Source of the DNA: Actinomadura soli
GTDB lineage: Bacteria > Actinomycetota > Actinomycetes > Streptosporangiales > Streptosporangiaceae
Assembly (NCBI RefSeq): GCF_005889715.1
Contig: NZ_VCKW01000034.1
Location: forward strand, 1-47,626
Direction: 5' to 3'
DNA length: 47,626 nucleotides
Position numbers and translations under genes: made by a program. This document shows positions 33,422 through 42,436 of this stretch, in pieces. The notes below the pieces were generated by a model that did not search any database, was not told where the DNA came from, and saw only the letters and a program-made list of their open reading frames with translations. How positions within the stretch are numbered: position 1 is the first letter of the stretch; every line of letters starts with the position of its first letter.

Positions 33422-36217
33422 CTACGCGTTGCCCGAGGTTTCTGGGGTCACAGTCGTCACTGCGAGGGGCCTCTGAACAGGACGGACAGATCGCCCGCCT
33501 GATAGCCGACGGCGAGAGGCGGCGGGGGAGATGTGGCCCCCATGGACGTCGGCGTCGACCCCTTCGTCATCATCTTCGGACTCCGCTGGAGCGTCCTGCG
33601 CACCCTTGGCATCTGCGCACTCCTCGGCCTGGTCGCCAATCTCGTCTGGTGAGGGGTGACCTCTGCCGGCCACAGGGTGAACCTTCCCCGGTCTTTGGAG
33701 ACTCGTCCGCAAGGCTGGAGGCGGCTCATGTGTCGGCGGCCGGAAGGTCGTCCTGCTGCTTCGGCCGGTCGTATAGCGGATGGTCCTCGTGGCGACGGCG
33801 GTGTAGGCCAGGCCGGCCGCGAAGGAGGCGAGCAGGGCCAGGGGCTCGGAGTGCTCTTCCAGCAGCGGGTAGACCTGCCAGTGGACCAGGTAGATGTAGA
33901 GCGATCCGGCGGCGAGCGGGCCGGTGAGGCGGTTGAGCCAGGCGGTGCTCGGCAGTAGCGGGACCCAGATCAGCAGGGTCACGCCGATGATGAGGATGAT
34001 CTCTCGGAGCTGCTCCCCTGGACCGAAGTATCCCGGGATCGTGGCCAGCCCGATCGCGGTCACCAGCAGACGTTGCCCCACACCGTCGGCCTTCGCCGCG
34101 GCCCAGCCGAGGGGGAACATCCAGAGGGCGGTGATCGCGTCCGGCAGGTCCGTGAGCCCGCCGAGGTCGTAGCGGACGATCAGCATCGCCAGCAGGAGCC
34201 CCAGGGCGAAGGGGAAGGGCGAGCGCCGCTCCACCCGCTCCAGGGCCGGGACGCTCAGCCACGCGGCCGTGGCGAGCAGGATGTAGACGATCACCTCGAT
34301 GAACCAGTAGTTGCTGTCGTGCCCGGTGGCGCTTTTCAGCAGCAGCGCGTCCACCAGGTGGTAGTCGGCGGTGAGGAGCGCCGCGAGGACGATCCAGGCG
34401 ACGCTCGGCACGGCTATCCGTGCCAGTGCGCCGAGGACGTGCCGGCGGCGTTCGCGCCTGCCCGCCGAGGTGAGGTGGAAGCGGGCGAAGTTGAAGCCCG
34501 CCACCGCCAGCAGCACGTGGGCCCCGCCCTGGATCCAGAAGACGCCGATGTGGGAGCCGACGATGAGGACGATCGCGGTGGCGCGCAGCGCGATACCTGT
34601 CTCCAGCGCCCGCAGCCTGGTGGCTCGGGCCGAGCGCCGCAGGTCGCGGATGCGCCGTGCGGGCCAGTCCGGCGGGAGGGAGCCGAGTGCCTCCTCCAGC
34701 TTCAGCGACATCTCCACGTAGGACAGTGAGTCGCCTCCCAGGCCGACGAAGGTGTCGTCCTCGGTGACGCCGGGATGGTCCAGGATTTCCTCGTACAGGC
34801 GGCACAGGTCTGTGGTTGCCACGGGTTCGGCGCGGGCCAGCCGGAGCACGGCACGGTGGTCGGGCTTGCCCGTGGGGAGCCGGGGCAGGTCGGGTAGGAC
34901 GTGCACGCTGACCGCCTTGGCGGGCAGGCCGCACTCGGCCGCCACGAGCCGCCGGACGCTCCGTTCCGCGGTGTCGCCTGTGACGGCCACGACCAGTCCC
35001 GCGTCGTCGCCGGCGCAGCAGGCGGTCAGGCCACGTCCGGCGAGTGTGTTCTCGACGTGCTGGAGGTCGATCCGCAGGCCGTACGGCTTGGCGAATCGGC
35101 TGCGGCGTCCGACGATCTCGTACATCCCGCCGGGTAGGCGCCGCGCGACGTCGCCGGTGCGCAGCTCGTCGACGGTGCGGCCGCGGGCCAGGTCGGCGGG
35201 GCGCTCGGCGTAGCCGAGCATGACGTTCGGGCCCGCGTACACCAGTTCGCCGGTGTCGGGTCCGGGGACGTTCGGCAGTGGCTCCAGGCGGAAGGAGCCG
35301 CCGGGGATCGGGACGCCGATCGCCTGCGGATGGCGGGACGCGAGTTCGGGTGGCAGGTAGGCCATGCGGGCGGTCGCCTCGGTCTGGCCGTACATGACGA
35401 CCAGGTCCCAGCCGTGCCGCCGCCCGAGTGCCGCGTAGCGTTCCACCTGGGCGGCGGGAAGCCGCCCGCCCGCCTGGGTGAGGTAGCGCAGGTCCGGCAG
35501 GCGCATGTCGGCGAAGCCCACCCGGTCCAGCAGCTCGAACGTGTAGGGGACGCCCGCGAGGGTCGTGGCGCGGGCGTCGCGGAACAGTGTCCAGAAGCGG
35601 TCGTCGGTCACCGAGAGGTCGGTGAGGACGAGGCCCGCACCGCGCAGGAGGTGGCTATTGATGACCGACAGGCCGTAGCAGTAGTACATCGGCAGGGTCG
35701 TGGCGGCGCGGTCACCGCCACGGATGGCCAGCGAGGCGGCGATGGACTCGGCGTTCGCCCGCAGGTTCTCGTGCGACAGCCGGACGAGCTTGGGTGAGCC
35801 CGTCGAACCGGACGTGCTGAGCAGCAGCGCGAGGTCGGGGTGCAGCGTGTGCGCGGAGACCGTGCGCCGCTCGTCGAGCGTCCCGTCCGGGTGGGCCACG
35901 ACGTCCGGGTCGTAGGTGTCGGCCAGGGCCCGCAGGAAGTCGGGGCGGTCGTGCGGTGCCAACAGGACGGGATGCCCGGACGCCAGCGCCGCCAGGTAGA
36001 CGACGAGGACGTCGAGGGTGTTGGCGCCGGCGAGCAGGACGAGCCGCCGTCCGGTGCCGAGGCGCCGGGCGGCGGCCGCCACCCGGTCGGCGAGTTCTCG
36101 GTAGGAGAGGGCGCCCTCGGCGGTGATGACCGCCGTCCGGTCGGCGTGACAGGCCAGGTCGCGGGCGAACGCGACGACCGCGGGCACCTGGGGGTGGGGG
36201 TTGCTCACCCTGGGCAT
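33422..36217 (-). CDS. Adenylation - carrier - acyltransferase-3 fusion protein, iron-box controlled
   Basis: This large protein of about 930 residues has three parts. The first (about 1-460) is an AMP-binding adenylation domain with LLLSTSGSTGSPKLVRLSHE, VVMYGQTEATARMAYLPPEL, ELRTGDVARRLPGG and the A10 Lys in LPRLPTGKPDHRAV. The second (about 475-550) is a carrier domain with the phosphopantetheine Ser in FVGLGGDSLSYVEM. The third (about 560-850) is a membrane acyltransferase-3 domain with about ten segments, beginning ALRATAIVLIVGSHIGVFWI. It would activate an acid, hold it as a thioester and transfer it at the membrane. The roughly 80-residue acidic tail may be read-through. The start is ATG 36217 or GTG 36208, both touching the iron box, so the mRNA may be leaderless. 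Confidence 0.8.
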   Translation of the reverse strand: MPRVSNPHPQVPAVVAFARDLACHADRTAVITAEGALSYRELADRVAAAARRLGTGRRLVLLAGANTLDVLVVYLAALASGHPVLLAPHDRPDFLRALADTYDPDVVAHPDGTLDERRTVSAHTLHPDLALLLSTSGSTGSPKLVRLSHENLRANAESIAASLAIRGGDRAATTLPMYYCYGLSVINSHLLRGAGLVLTDLSVTDDRFWTLFRDARATTLAGVPYTFELLDRVGFADMRLPDLRYLTQAGGRLPAAQVERYAALGRRHGWDLVVMYGQTEATARMAYLPPELASRHPQAIGVPIPGGSFRLEPLPNVPGPDTGELVYAGPNVMLGYAERPADLARGRTVDELRTGDVARRLPGGMYEIVGRRSRFAKPYGLRIDLQHVENTLAGRGLTACCAGDDAGLVVAVTGDTAERSVRRLVAAECGLPAKAVSVHVLPDLPRLPTGKPDHRAVLRLARAEPVATTDLCRLYEEILDHPGVTEDDTFVGLGGDSLSYVEMSLKLEEALGSLPPDWPARRIRDLRRSARATRLRALETGIALRATAIVLIVGSHIGVFWIQGGAHVLLAVAGFNFARFHLTSAGRRERRRHVLGALARIAVPSVAWIVLAALLTADYHLVDALLLKSATGHDSNYWFIEVIVYILLATAAWLSVPALERVERRSPFPFALGLLLAMLIVRYDLGGLTDLPDAITALWMFPLGWAAAKADGVGQRLLVTAIGLATIPGYFGPGEQLREIILIIGVTLLIWVPLLPSTAWLNRLTGPLAAGSLYIYLVHWQVYPLLEEHSEPLALLASFAAGLAYTAVATRTIRYTTGRSSRTTFRPPTHEPPPALRTSLQRPGKVHPVAGRGHPSPDEIGDQAEECADAKGAQDAPAESEDDDEGVDADVHGGHISPAASRRRLSGGRSVRPVQRPLAVTTVTPETSGNA

Positions 36218-36218
36218 T

Positions 36219-36237
36219 TTAGGTAAGGCTAAACTAA
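36219..36237. promoter_or_regulatory. DmdR/IdeR-type iron box in a divergent promoter
   Basis: TTAGGTAAGGCTAAACTAA is a 19-base imperfect palindrome close to the actinobacterial iron-box consensus TTAGGTTAGGCTAACCTAA. It lies between the adenylation/acyltransferase gene (minus) and the iron-type ABC operon (plus), so both should be repressed when iron is plentiful. Confidence 0.85.
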
Positions 36238-36275
36238 ATGCCAATTCCCTCCTAGATCACCTTCTCAAGGAAATC

Positions 36276-37292
36276 ATGCGAAACCCCCTTCGCCGTTACC
36301 CCTCCGTATTGATCTTGACAGTCCTGCTTCTCTCACTCGGGACCGCATGCGGCATCGGGGGCGACGCCGGTCTGGTCATCTACTCCGGCCGCAACGAAGG
36401 GCTCGTCAAGCCGCTGCTGAAGAAGCTGGAGAAGGCCGTCGGCACCGACGTCGAGGTGAGGTACGGCTCCAGCGCCGAACTGGCCGCGCAGATCCTGGAG
36501 GAGGGCGGCAAGTCGAAGGCCGACCTCTTCCTGTCCCAGGACGCCGGTGCGCTCGGGGCCCTGGCGAAGGAGGGGCGTCTGGAGAAGCTGCCCCAGACGT
36601 CCCTCGGCAAGGTGCCCGCGAAGTTCCGCGGGAGCGGCGGTGACTGGGTCGGACTTTCCGGCCGGGTCCGCGTGCTGGCCTACAACCCCGGCCAGGTGCC
36701 CAAGGCGCCCGACACCGTGCGCGACCTCGTCAAGCCGGAGTGGAAGGACAAGGTCGGATACGCGCCCACCAATGCCTCCTTCCAGGCGTTCGTCACCGGC
36801 ATGCGCGTCTTGGACGGCGACGAGGCCACGCGCGCCTGGCTCAAGGGTATGAAGGCCAACGGCGTCAAGGCATACAAGGACAACCTCGCCGTGCTGGACG
36901 CGGTGAACTCCGGGCAGGTCTCGATCGGGCTGATCAACCACTACTACTGGTACGAGAGGGTCGCCGAGAAGGGTGAGGGAAGCGTCACCGCCAAGCTGCA
37001 CTACCTTCCCGGCGGCGACCCCGGCGCGCTGATCAACGTCGCGGGCACCGGGATGCTCAAGGGCAGCGAGCACCGGTCGGCCGCGCTCAAGGCCGTCGAC
37101 TATCTGCTGTCGAAGGAGGCGCAGACCTATTTCAGCGACGAGACCAAGGAGTATCCGCTGGCCGCCGGTGTCACCGGCAGCGTCCCCGGCCTGCCTCCCC
37201 TGGACTCGCTGAAGGGCCCCGAGATCGATCTCGGGAAGCTCGACTCGCTGCAGCAGACCCTGACGATGCTGCGCGAAGCGGGGATGGTCTGA
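36276..37292 (+). CDS. Ferric iron ABC transporter, substrate-binding lipoprotein (FbpA-like)
   Basis: The 338-residue lipoprotein starts at ATG 36276 after AAGGAAATC. Its signal peptide VLILTVLLLSLGTACG has a lipobox Cys at 25. The mature protein follows the FbpA/FutA pattern: LVIYSGRNEGLVKPLLKKLE, SKADLFLSQDAGALGALAKE, WVGLSGRVRVLAYNP, VGYAPTNASFQAFVTGMR and IGLINHYYWYERVAEKG, with the Tyr pair that binds Fe(III) (HYYWY). It is the first gene of a three-gene operon with permease and ATPase and lies directly behind the iron box. It delivers free or weakly chelated Fe(III). Confidence 0.9.
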   Translation: MRNPLRRYPSVLILTVLLLSLGTACGIGGDAGLVIYSGRNEGLVKPLLKKLEKAVGTDVEVRYGSSAELAAQILEEGGKSKADLFLSQDAGALGALAKEGRLEKLPQTSLGKVPAKFRGSGGDWVGLSGRVRVLAYNPGQVPKAPDTVRDLVKPEWKDKVGYAPTNASFQAFVTGMRVLDGDEATRAWLKGMKANGVKAYKDNLAVLDAVNSGQVSIGLINHYYWYERVAEKGEGSVTAKLHYLPGGDPGALINVAGTGMLKGSEHRSAALKAVDYLLSKEAQTYFSDETKEYPLAAGVTGSVPGLPPLDSLKGPEIDLGKLDSLQQTLTMLREAGMV

Positions 37293-37296
37293 CCTG

Positions 37297-38808
37297 ATGG
37301 CCGCGGCCCGCGTCCCGAGGACCTTGCTCGGCCCGGCGTGCCTGGCCGGGGCCTTCGCCCTGCTGCCGCTCGGCTATCTCGCAGTGCGGGCGCTGGAGCG
37401 GGGCCCCGGCTTCGCCTGGAGCGTCGTCACCACCGGAGGCACCGCGCAGCTCCTGGGCCGCAGCCTGGCCCTGGCCTGCGCCGTGGTGGCGGCGTGCCTC
37501 GTCCTGGGGATCTCGCTGGCCTGGCTCACCGTGCGGACGACGCTGCCCGGCGCCCGTGCCTGGTCGGTCATCGCCACCTTGCCGCTGGCCGTGCCCAGCT
37601 ACGTGGCGGCCTTCGCCTGGCTGTCGGCAGTGCCGGACCTGTCCGGATTCGCCGGATCGGCGCTGGCGCTGACCCTCGTCAGCTACCCCTACGTCTACCT
37701 GCCGGTCGCCGCCGCGCTCCGGGGCATCGACCCCGCGCAAGAGGAAACGTCCCGCTCGCTCGGATCGGGGCCGGTGCGGACCTTCTTCCGTGTCGTCCTG
37801 CCGCAACTGCGCCCGGCCGCGGCGGGCGGCGGGCTCCTGGTCGCGCTGTACGTGCTGTCCGACTTCGGCGCGGTGTCGCTGATGCGATACGACACGTTCA
37901 CACGCGGGATCTACACGTCCTACCAGGCCAGCTTCGACCGCACCCCGGCCGCCGCGCTGAGCGTGGTGCTGGTGGTGATGACCATCGGACTCGTCGCTCT
38001 GGAGACCCGGACACGCGGGCGGCGCGGGCACGCGAGGACCGGAACCGGGACCGCGCGTCCCGCCGTCCTGGTGCCGCTCGGACGGCTGACGCTCCCCGCC
38101 TTGTCCTGGTGCGGGGCAGTCGCCGCCGCCGCCGTCGTGTTCCCGCTGGCCACGCTCGCTTACTGGCTGGTCACCGGGAACCGCTCCACCTGGGACCCGG
38201 CCGGCCTGCTGAGCACCGCGGGCGTAACCCTCGGCGTGGCGGCGGCCGGGGCCGCGCTGACCACCGTGCTCTCCCTTCCCGTCGGCGTGCTCGCGGCCCG
38301 CCATCGGGGACGGACCGCCGAACTGATCGAACAGGCCGCCTACGCGGGACACGCCTTGCCGGGCATCACCGTAGCGCTGGCAATGGTCTTCTTCGCCGTT
38401 CGTTATGCCACACCCGTCTATCAGGAACTGCCGCTCCTGGTCTGCGCCTACGCGGTGCTCTTCCTGCCGGTCGCGGTCGCCGCGACGCGCGCCGCCGTCC
38501 TGCAGGCGCCGCCCGTCCTGGAGGACATCGCCCGCTCTCTCGGCCGTAGCCCCCTGCGCGTCCTGAGCAGCGTGACCGTGCCGCTGGCCGCCCCCGGCAT
38601 CGCGGCCGGCGCGGCCCTGACCTTCGTGATCTGCATGAAGGAGCTGCCGGCCACCCTGCTGCTGCGTCCCACTGGCATGGACACCCTCGCCACCAGGCTG
38701 TGGACGGAGACGGGCGTCGGGTCCTACGCCGACGCCGCCCCGTACGCCGCCGCGCTGATCCTGCTCGCGGCCGTCCCCTCCTATCTCCTTGGAAGGCAGC
38801 GTCTATGA
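37297..38808 (+). CDS. Ferric iron ABC transporter permease (FbpB-like)
   Basis: The 503-residue fused double permease has about 12 membrane segments in two homologous halves. The EAA loops that contact the ATPase are PAQEETSRSLGSGPVRTFFR in the first half and PVLEDIARSLGRSPLRVLSS in the second. The start codon lies four bases after the lipoprotein stop, and the stop overlaps the start of the ATPase gene (ATGA), so all three are translationally coupled. The length and fused layout are typical of FbpB/ThiP-type iron transport permeases. Confidence 0.9.
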   Translation: MAAARVPRTLLGPACLAGAFALLPLGYLAVRALERGPGFAWSVVTTGGTAQLLGRSLALACAVVAACLVLGISLAWLTVRTTLPGARAWSVIATLPLAVPSYVAAFAWLSAVPDLSGFAGSALALTLVSYPYVYLPVAAALRGIDPAQEETSRSLGSGPVRTFFRVVLPQLRPAAAGGGLLVALYVLSDFGAVSLMRYDTFTRGIYTSYQASFDRTPAAALSVVLVVMTIGLVALETRTRGRRGHARTGTGTARPAVLVPLGRLTLPALSWCGAVAAAAVVFPLATLAYWLVTGNRSTWDPAGLLSTAGVTLGVAAAGAALTTVLSLPVGVLAARHRGRTAELIEQAAYAGHALPGITVALAMVFFAVRYATPVYQELPLLVCAYAVLFLPVAVAATRAAVLQAPPVLEDIARSLGRSPLRVLSSVTVPLAAPGIAAGAALTFVICMKELPATLLLRPTGMDTLATRLWTETGVGSYADAAPYAAALILLAAVPSYLLGRQRL

Positions 38809-39896
38809 CCGATCTGCGCATCGAGGGCCTGACCAAGGCGTACGGCCCGGATCACGGTGGGAGCACGACCCCTGGCACCCCCCGGAGCAGCACGGGCACG
38901 ACCGTCCTGGACGGGCTCAGCCTCGACGTTCCGAGCGGTTCGCTGGCCGCCGTGCTCGGCCCCTCGGGCTGCGGGAAGACCACCCTGCTCCGCGTCATCG
39001 CGGGTTTCCTGCGGGCCGACGCGGGCACCGTCACCGTGGGCGGACGCACCCTGACCGCCCCCGGGACGCACGTCCCCCCGGAACGCCGCCAAATCGGCAT
39101 CGTGCCCCAGGAAGGCGCCCTGTTCCCCCACCTGAGCGCCGCCCGCAACGTCGCCTTCGGCGTGACCGACCGGGCGGCACGCCAACGCCGCGCCGAGGAG
39201 ATGCTCGAACTGGTGGGCTTGGCCGGCTACGGCGGCCGGATGCCGCACGAACTGTCCGGTGGACAGCAGCAGCGCGTCGCCCTGGCCCGCGCCCTGGCCC
39301 CCGCGCCCGCGCTGGTCCTGCTCGATGAGCCGTTCAACGCTCTGGACAGCGCACTGCGCGCCGGAGTACGCGCCGACGTCCGCGCCGCTCTGCACGCGAC
39401 CGGCGCCACCGCCGTCCTCGTCACCCACGACCAACAGGAGGCCCTGTCCGTCGCGGATCTCGTCGCCGTCATCCACGAAGGACGAGTCGCACAATGCGGT
39501 ACCCCGCACGACGTGTACAGCCGCCCCGCCAGCCCCTGGGTCGCCGGATTCGTCGGCGACGCCGTCCTCCTGCCCGGGACCGCCTCCAACGGCACCGCCA
39601 CAACGGCCCTCGGCACGATCGAACTGCGCGCACCCGCCGAAGTCCCCGGCAACGGCACAGTGATCCTGCGACCCGAGCAACTGCGGCTCACCGAACCCAC
39701 CGGAACAACCCCGAGCGGCACAGTGACCGACGTGCGCTACTACGGACACGACGCCGTGATCACCCTTTCCGTCGAGGGGCTCGAACGCCCGGTCGACGTC
39801 CGGGTCGACGGCCACCTACGCCTCCGCCCCGGCGACCGGACCGGCCTCCACCCCACCGGCCGGGCCACCTTCCACGCCGGACCGCCCCGACATTGA
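38805..39896 (+). CDS. Ferric iron ABC transporter ATP-binding protein (FbpC-like)
   Basis: The 363-residue ATPase shows Walker A LGPSGCGKTT (51-60), Q-loop IVPQEGALFPHL, signature LSGGQQQRVALARAL, Walker B ALVLLDEPFNALD and H-loop VLVTHDQQEAL. The C-terminal TOBE-like regulatory domain follows (VILRPEQLRLTEPTGTT, DVRYYGHDAVITLSV). A Thr/Ser/Gly-rich insertion at 19-32 is unusual but lies in a surface loop before the first strand pair. It powers the permease encoded upstream, with which it shares an ATGA overlap. GGAAGG serves as the ribosome binding site. Confidence 0.92.
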   Translation: MTDLRIEGLTKAYGPDHGGSTTPGTPRSSTGTTVLDGLSLDVPSGSLAAVLGPSGCGKTTLLRVIAGFLRADAGTVTVGGRTLTAPGTHVPPERRQIGIVPQEGALFPHLSAARNVAFGVTDRAARQRRAEEMLELVGLAGYGGRMPHELSGGQQQRVALARALAPAPALVLLDEPFNALDSALRAGVRADVRAALHATGATAVLVTHDQQEALSVADLVAVIHEGRVAQCGTPHDVYSRPASPWVAGFVGDAVLLPGTASNGTATTALGTIELRAPAEVPGNGTVILRPEQLRLTEPTGTTPSGTVTDVRYYGHDAVITLSVEGLERPVDVRVDGHLRLRPGDRTGLHPTGRATFHAGPPRH

Positions 39897-40000
39897 GCCC
39901 CTCAACCGGCACCGCCGGAACCGGGGTCGGGACAGGCCCCCTGCGGGGTGGGCTGGACAGGTGTCCGATGCGCCTGGCATGACCGGGACCCAGGACGGCC

Positions 40001-40813
40001 TCAGTGCTCTTGGTGGGTGAAGGTGGAGGAGCGGGTGTCTTGATTGAGTGTTCCGGCGCCCTTCGCGTGAGTAGGGCGTGCTGTTGACCGCGTCGTGGTC
40101 GGTGGTTGGTTCGGAGTGGTCGGCCGTGGCTGGTCCGCGGTGGCGTTACCTTGTCCTCTGGCCTGGCGCTCGGTGTGGGCGGAGCGCGCTGCCGGCCAAC
40201 CCGGCAGCGGTGTGGTCTCCTGGGCCAAGCCGGTGAGCACGGCCTGGACGATGCGTTTGGTGTGCAGGTCGGCGGCCTCGGGGCCGTCGAGGGTCATGAG
40301 TCCGTCGGCGAGCAAGGTGGCGAGGCCGTGGACGGCGGCCCAGACGGCGAACTCGGCGCCGGGGCGGGCTTCGGCACTCAGGTCGCCGATCTCGACGAGC
40401 TGGTCCAGCTCTGCGTCGAGCACATCGTGTGGGTGCGGCGAGATCGCGGCGTCGGGGTCGCGGGCGCCGGAGCCGAAGGCCAGGCGGGCGACCGCGGGAT
40501 CCTCCAGCGTCCAGCGAACGTAGGCGCTCCCTGCCGCCACGAGTCCCTGCCGGGCATCGGCGCCCGGTGCAGCGGCCTGCGTGGCGGCGCCCGCCATCCG
40601 CTCTCCAAGCCGGGAAAGGACGCGCACGGACAGGGCACGGATCAGCGCGTCGCGGGAGGAGAAGTGGTGGTAGGCGGCGCTCGGGCTGACTCCGACCCGG
40701 GCCGAGGCCTCACGCAGCGACCAGTTCGTGTCGCCGTGCTCGTGGACCAGTTCCTCAGCGGCGTCCAGTAGCGCGCTGCGCAGGTCCCCGTGGTGATAGC
40801 GCCTCTTGCCCAT
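40001..40813 (-). CDS. TetR-family regulator
   Basis: The protein starts MGKRRYHHGDLRSALLDAAE (ATG 40813; another ATG at 40819 is in frame). Its TetR helix-turn-helix is WSLREASARVGVSPSAAYHH followed by FSSRDALIRALS. A WHG-type C-terminal ligand domain follows (EFAVWAAVHGLATLLADGLM). The last roughly 60 residues are a Thr/Pro/Arg-rich tail not found in the family core. It is divergent from the MBL hydrolase operon, and two palindromes of operator type lie in the intergenic region, so it probably represses that operon and itself. No strong ribosome binding site is seen; transcription may be leaderless. Confidence 0.85.
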   Translation of the reverse strand: MGKRRYHHGDLRSALLDAAEELVHEHGDTNWSLREASARVGVSPSAAYHHFSSRDALIRALSVRVLSRLGERMAGAATQAAAPGADARQGLVAAGSAYVRWTLEDPAVARLAFGSGARDPDAAISPHPHDVLDAELDQLVEIGDLSAEARPGAEFAVWAAVHGLATLLADGLMTLDGPEAADLHTKRIVQAVLTGLAQETTPLPGWPAARSAHTERQARGQGNATADQPRPTTPNQPPTTTRSTARPTHAKGAGTLNQDTRSSTFTHQEH

Positions 40814-40820
40814 GAACATC

Positions 40821-40841
40821 GATCTTAACAGTGCTCAGATT
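40821..40841. promoter_or_regulatory. TetR operator candidate 1
   Basis: A 21-base imperfect palindrome whose core AACAGTGCTCAGATT recurs at the second site. It lies right at the start of the tetR gene, where binding would block its own transcription. Confidence 0.6.
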
Positions 40842-40860
40842 GGTGGTACGGTCAGAGCCG

Positions 40861-40881
40861 AATCTAAACACTGCTCAGATT
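40861..40881. promoter_or_regulatory. TetR operator candidate 2
   Basis: A 21-base imperfect palindrome (AATCTAAACA, then CTGCTCAGATT) 40 bases centre to centre from the first site. It lies just before the ribosome binding site of the MBL hydrolase gene at 40893. The 40-base (about four-turn) spacing puts both on the same DNA face. Confidence 0.65.
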
Positions 40882-40892
40882 GGAGTGCGATC

Positions 40893-41852
40893 ATGTGCCC
40901 CACCGAACCTTCACCGAGCGTCGTGCACAAAGAAGCCACCGGCCCGGACGCGGGCGGCGCGCCGGATGTCAGCGGCGCGCCGGCACCGGTCGTGAGCGGC
41001 GAGCCGGTCCAGGTTTCCGACGGCGTCCACGTGATCCCGGACCGGCGGGTGGAGCTCGTCCCGAACGTCGGCCTCGTCGTCGGCGAGAGGGCCGCGCTGA
41101 TCGTCGACACCGGCATGGGGCCGCGCAACGGCGCGCACGTCCTGCGTCAGGCCCGCCGCCTCGCCGGCCAGCGGCACCTGTACCTGACCGTCACGCACTT
41201 CCACCCCGAGCACGGCTTCGGCGCACAGGCCTTCAAAGGTGCCGCGACCATCGTCTACAACCGGGGACAACGCGACGAGCTGCACCGCAAGGGCGCCGCC
41301 TACCTTGAGATGTTCCGGGGCCTGAGCCCGGCCATCGCGGCCGAACTCGAAGACGTCGAGCTCGTCGACCCTGACCTGGTCTACGACGGCCAGGCCGAGA
41401 TCAACCTCGGCGGTCACACGGCCGTGCTGCGCCCCGTCGGCCCCGCCCACACCGCCGCTGACCAGGTCGTGCTCGTCGACGACCGGGTGCTGTTCGGCGG
41501 TGACCTGCTCGAGACCCGCATCTTCCCGATCACGCCGTACTTCCCACCGCACGACACCGACGTCGACCCGCATCGCTGGATCAGTGTGCTCGACCAACTC
41601 GGCGCCCTGGCCCCCGAGGTCGTCGTCCCCGGGCACGGCGAGGTGACCGACGCCTCGCTGATCGGTGACGTCCGCGACTACCTGACATACGTCCGCGACG
41701 AAGCGGGACGCCTGCGGGCGACCGGCGTCTCCGCCGACGAGGCGGCCACGGCCATCGACAGCGATGCCCGCGCCCGCTGGAGCACCTGGGAACGGCCCGA
41801 ATGGATCAGCTCCGCCGCCCGGGCCTTCTACGACGCCGCCCCCGCCGACTGA
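40893..41852 (+). CDS. MBL-fold metallo-hydrolase
   Basis: The 319-residue hydrolase begins at ATG 40893 after TTGGAG. Zinc motifs are VTHFHPEHGFGAQAF (HxHxEH, a variant of HxHxDH), RPVGPAHTAADQVVLVDDRV, VLFGGDLLETRIFP and VVVPGHGEVTDASL. The N-terminal 35 residues are Ala/Pro/Gly-rich and may be flexible. It shares an operon with a carboxymuconolactone-decarboxylase-like gene 10 bases downstream and is divergent from the TetR gene. The substrate is unknown; the pairing suggests detoxification of a small molecule sensed by the TetR protein (inference). Confidence 0.88.
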   Translation: MCPTEPSPSVVHKEATGPDAGGAPDVSGAPAPVVSGEPVQVSDGVHVIPDRRVELVPNVGLVVGERAALIVDTGMGPRNGAHVLRQARRLAGQRHLYLTVTHFHPEHGFGAQAFKGAATIVYNRGQRDELHRKGAAYLEMFRGLSPAIAAELEDVELVDPDLVYDGQAEINLGGHTAVLRPVGPAHTAADQVVLVDDRVLFGGDLLETRIFPITPYFPPHDTDVDPHRWISVLDQLGALAPEVVVPGHGEVTDASLIGDVRDYLTYVRDEAGRLRATGVSADEAATAIDSDARARWSTWERPEWISSAARAFYDAAPAD

Positions 41853-41862
41853 GCGCCACATC

Positions 41863-42309
41863 ATGAACACGCAAACAGGACCGCATGGGACGCTCCCAGC
41901 AACCCGCGCATCCGATGACCGGCGAGAGCGCGGCATCGCCGTCTACGCCGAGATCTTCGACGTACCCGAGCGAGACGTGCTCGCCGTCTTCTCCGCGCGG
42001 GTCGGGCTGCCGTTCGCCGAGGAGCAACTCCAGGCGGCCGGCGGAGCCGCATGGGCCCACCCCGCCCTCACCGGACGCGACCGCGACATCGCCGTCATCA
42101 CCGCCCTGACCGCCCAGGGCATATCCGGCGACCGACTGGCCACCCACCTGCGACAGGCCCGGCAGCACGGGCTCGGCGAGGACGCGCTCACCGCCCTGAT
42201 GACGCTCCTGGCCGGCTACCTCGGATACCCCCGAGCCTCCCTCGCGATGGAAGCCGTCCACGACGCGTTCGACGGGGACTCGCCGAGGGCAACCTCATCC
42301 GGGGCGTAG
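41863..42309 (+). CDS. Carboxymuconolactone decarboxylase (CMD) family protein
   Basis: The 148-residue protein reads RRERGIAVYAEIFDVPERDV, AWAHPALTGRDRDIAVITAL, TAQGISGDRLATHLRQARQH and LTALMTLLAGYLGYPRASLA. This is the helical CMD fold with the RE.G...Y..IF start and R...I..TAL signature. The CxxC/H pair of AhpD-type peroxidases is absent, so it belongs to the decarboxylase or unknown-function branch. It starts 10 bases after the MBL hydrolase stop, in the same operon. Confidence 0.82.
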   Translation: MNTQTGPHGTLPATRASDDRRERGIAVYAEIFDVPERDVLAVFSARVGLPFAEEQLQAAGGAAWAHPALTGRDRDIAVITALTAQGISGDRLATHLRQARQHGLGEDALTALMTLLAGYLGYPRASLAMEAVHDAFDGDSPRATSSGA

Positions 42310-42436
42310 GGCGCGGTCACCGCTGGCGAGGATGCGCGCCGCACTTCGCGGACCACTGCTGTGGGTGATTCCGGGGCCATCGGAGGCGAGGAGCGTTGGC
42401 ACATCGGAATGATGATGGGCAGACAGGAGGAGCACC

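Noticed and set aside
40895..41936. A 341-codon minus-strand frame opposite the MBL hydrolase
   Set aside because: It is a complement of a gene with clear zinc motifs and a good ribosome binding site.
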